Positions 63,247 through 64,000 of a stretch of DNA of 64,000 nt are shown piece by piece (position 1 is the first letter of the stretch; every line of letters starts with the position of its first letter). A program made the position numbers and the translations under genes. This DNA comes from JARRQB01 sp965368585. GTDB taxonomy: Bacteria > Pseudomonadota > Gammaproteobacteria > Chromatiales > Chromatiaceae. The notes beneath the pieces were generated by a model, which worked only from the letters and a program-made list of their open reading frames with translations, was not told the origin of the DNA and did no database searches. The stretch spans positions 1 through 64,000 of the forward strand of contig CBDUNM010000001.1 in the NCBI GenBank assembly GCA_965368585.1. Direction: 5' to 3'.

Positions 63247-63468
63247 TCAAGAACCAGGCATGACACCGTGCGGCGTGATAACTCCGGTGGCGACAAGAAT
63301 CATCAAGAACACGAACAGTCCTACGGATAGGCCGATTCTCCAGGTGAGCGCGCGCAGCGTGCGACGTGAGTCGCCGCTATCTCTTACGAGAAACATTAAA
63401 CCGGAAGCCAGGCTCACGACGATACCCAGAAACACCACTATGATGACAACCTTGACCCACACTTTCAC
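63247..63468 (-). CDS. DUF2909 twin-transmembrane protein
   Basis: 73 aa from GTG 63468 with CGGAGG upstream. Two helices (VKVVIIVVFLGIVVSLASGL; LSVGLFVFLMILVATGVI), linked by FLVRDSGDSRRTLRALTWR, and the ending GVITPHGV. Typical DUF2909, commonly found beside SURF1. Confidence 0.85.
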   Translation of the reverse strand: MKVWVKVVIIVVFLGIVVSLASGLMFLVRDSGDSRRTLRALTWRIGLSVGLFVFLMILVATGVITPHGVMPGS

Positions 63469-63523
63469 GAACCTCCGCAGAATCGTGCGTAGAGTATAAC
63501 AGCTCGCCTGATTGGACTGATTT

Positions 63524-64000
63524 ATGCGTTTGGCAGGCTTCGACTTTCGTCCCGCACTAGTCCCGAGCATGGTCTTCCTGGTTCTGCTGGCATTGTTGCT
63601 CGGCCTGGGGTTCTGGCAATTGAGCCGGGCCGCCGAAAAGGCGTCTCTGATCGCGAGCAAGGCGCAGCGGACCCAATCAGAGGTGCGTAATCTCAATGAG
63701 ACCGCCGTGACCATCGAAGACCGGTTCGCGCCGGTTCAGGTCGAGGGACGTTATCGGGGCGAACGGCAATGGCTGCTGGATAATCGCGTCGTTGCAGGAC
63801 AGGTCGGTTATCACGTCTATTCGCTGTTCGAGTTCGCGGGCGCCGATCACGGGCAAAGCATGTTGGTAAACCGCGGTTGGGTGCCGGTTGGCGAAACGCG
63901 GCAATTTTTGCCGAATCTGCCAACGCCGCAGGAGCAGGTCACGCTACACGGACGACTCGATCGCCCCGCATCGGTCGGGATCAAACTGGCGACCTCGGAT
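63524..64000 (+). CDS. SURF1-family protein (3' end outside window)
   Basis: First 159 residues. N-terminal helix SMVFLVLLALLLGLGFWQLSRA with the invariant GFWQL, then VEGRYRGERQWLLDNRV, GYHVYSLFEF and LVNRGWVPVG. SURF1 helps heme A insertion or assembly of cytochrome oxidase. Divergent from DUF2909. Confidence 0.92.
   Translation, partial: MRLAGFDFRPALVPSMVFLVLLALLLGLGFWQLSRAAEKASLIASKAQRTQSEVRNLNETAVTIEDRFAPVQVEGRYRGERQWLLDNRVVAGQVGYHVYSLFEFAGADHGQSMLVNRGWVPVGETRQFLPNLPTPQEQVTLHGRLDRPASVGIKLATSD

Overview
The window looks like a chromosomal segment of a GC-rich gammaproteobacterium, probably a sulfur- or respiration-oriented member of the Chromatiales/Ectothiorhodospiraceae type. The clues are the gene neighbourhoods (rph / kinase / yicC-gmk-rpoZ-spoT; ubiC-ubiA; comF facing bioBFHCD; coxBA-ctaG-coxC-SURF1), a periplasmic DsrE-like protein, a DsrC relative, several c-type cytochromes and exosortase-type (VPxPA-CTERM) exported proteins. 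The assignment is inference from gene content; no 16S is present.

Layout. 1-2.1 kb: the end of a periplasmic substrate-binding protein, a tiny secreted repeat protein and an OmpR-family regulator, with phased GTAAY boxes between the last two. 2.9-8.05 kb: a gene graveyard holding a frameshifted mobile-element polyvalent protein, a RecD2 fragment, a possible alkyl-sulfatase tail, a PCMT fragment and a broken MgtC/DUF4010 gene. One intact AEC permease sits inside it, and a near-perfect 20-bp direct repeat brackets 4.1-8.05 kb. 8-14.2 kb: deaD, a DsrE-like protein, a lipoprotein, a heptaheme cytochrome, a DsrC-like protein and tRNA-Arg(CCG). 14.6-19.9 kb: two VPxPA-CTERM proteins of identical length, each behind a sigma-54 promoter with the same core, bracketing three tandem paralogous secreted proteins of unknown function. 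19.9-32.8 kb: a DUF938 methyltransferase, a diheme cytochrome, Rep helicase, a HIBADH-type dehydrogenase, a LOG protein, an orphan TRAP transporter and a prpE / GntR / prpD propionate locus.

32.9-40.9 kb is a signalling island. A leftward four-gene operon, each junction a 4-base overlap, encodes a coiled-coil protein, a membrane-anchored OmpA-domain protein whose cytosolic half resembles a roadblock/longin sensor (inference), a Rab/Ras-like GTPase with Thr in place of the catalytic Gln, and a soluble hybrid histidine kinase. A DUF4332 protein, a lone Hpt protein and a GlrR-like sigma-54 activator lie next to it. This is my best candidate for an undescribed system: a cell-envelope-anchored small-GTPase/phosphorelay switch.

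41-64 kb is mostly housekeeping: an outer-membrane FadL-like barrel, RNase PH, a Ser/Thr kinase, YicC, Gmk, RpoZ, SpoT, UbiC, UbiA, an alpha/beta hydrolase, a one-cysteine DksA, ComF, the biotin operon behind a BirA-like operator, and an aa3-type cytochrome c oxidase operon with a cytochrome-c-fused subunit II. The window ends inside a SURF1-family gene.
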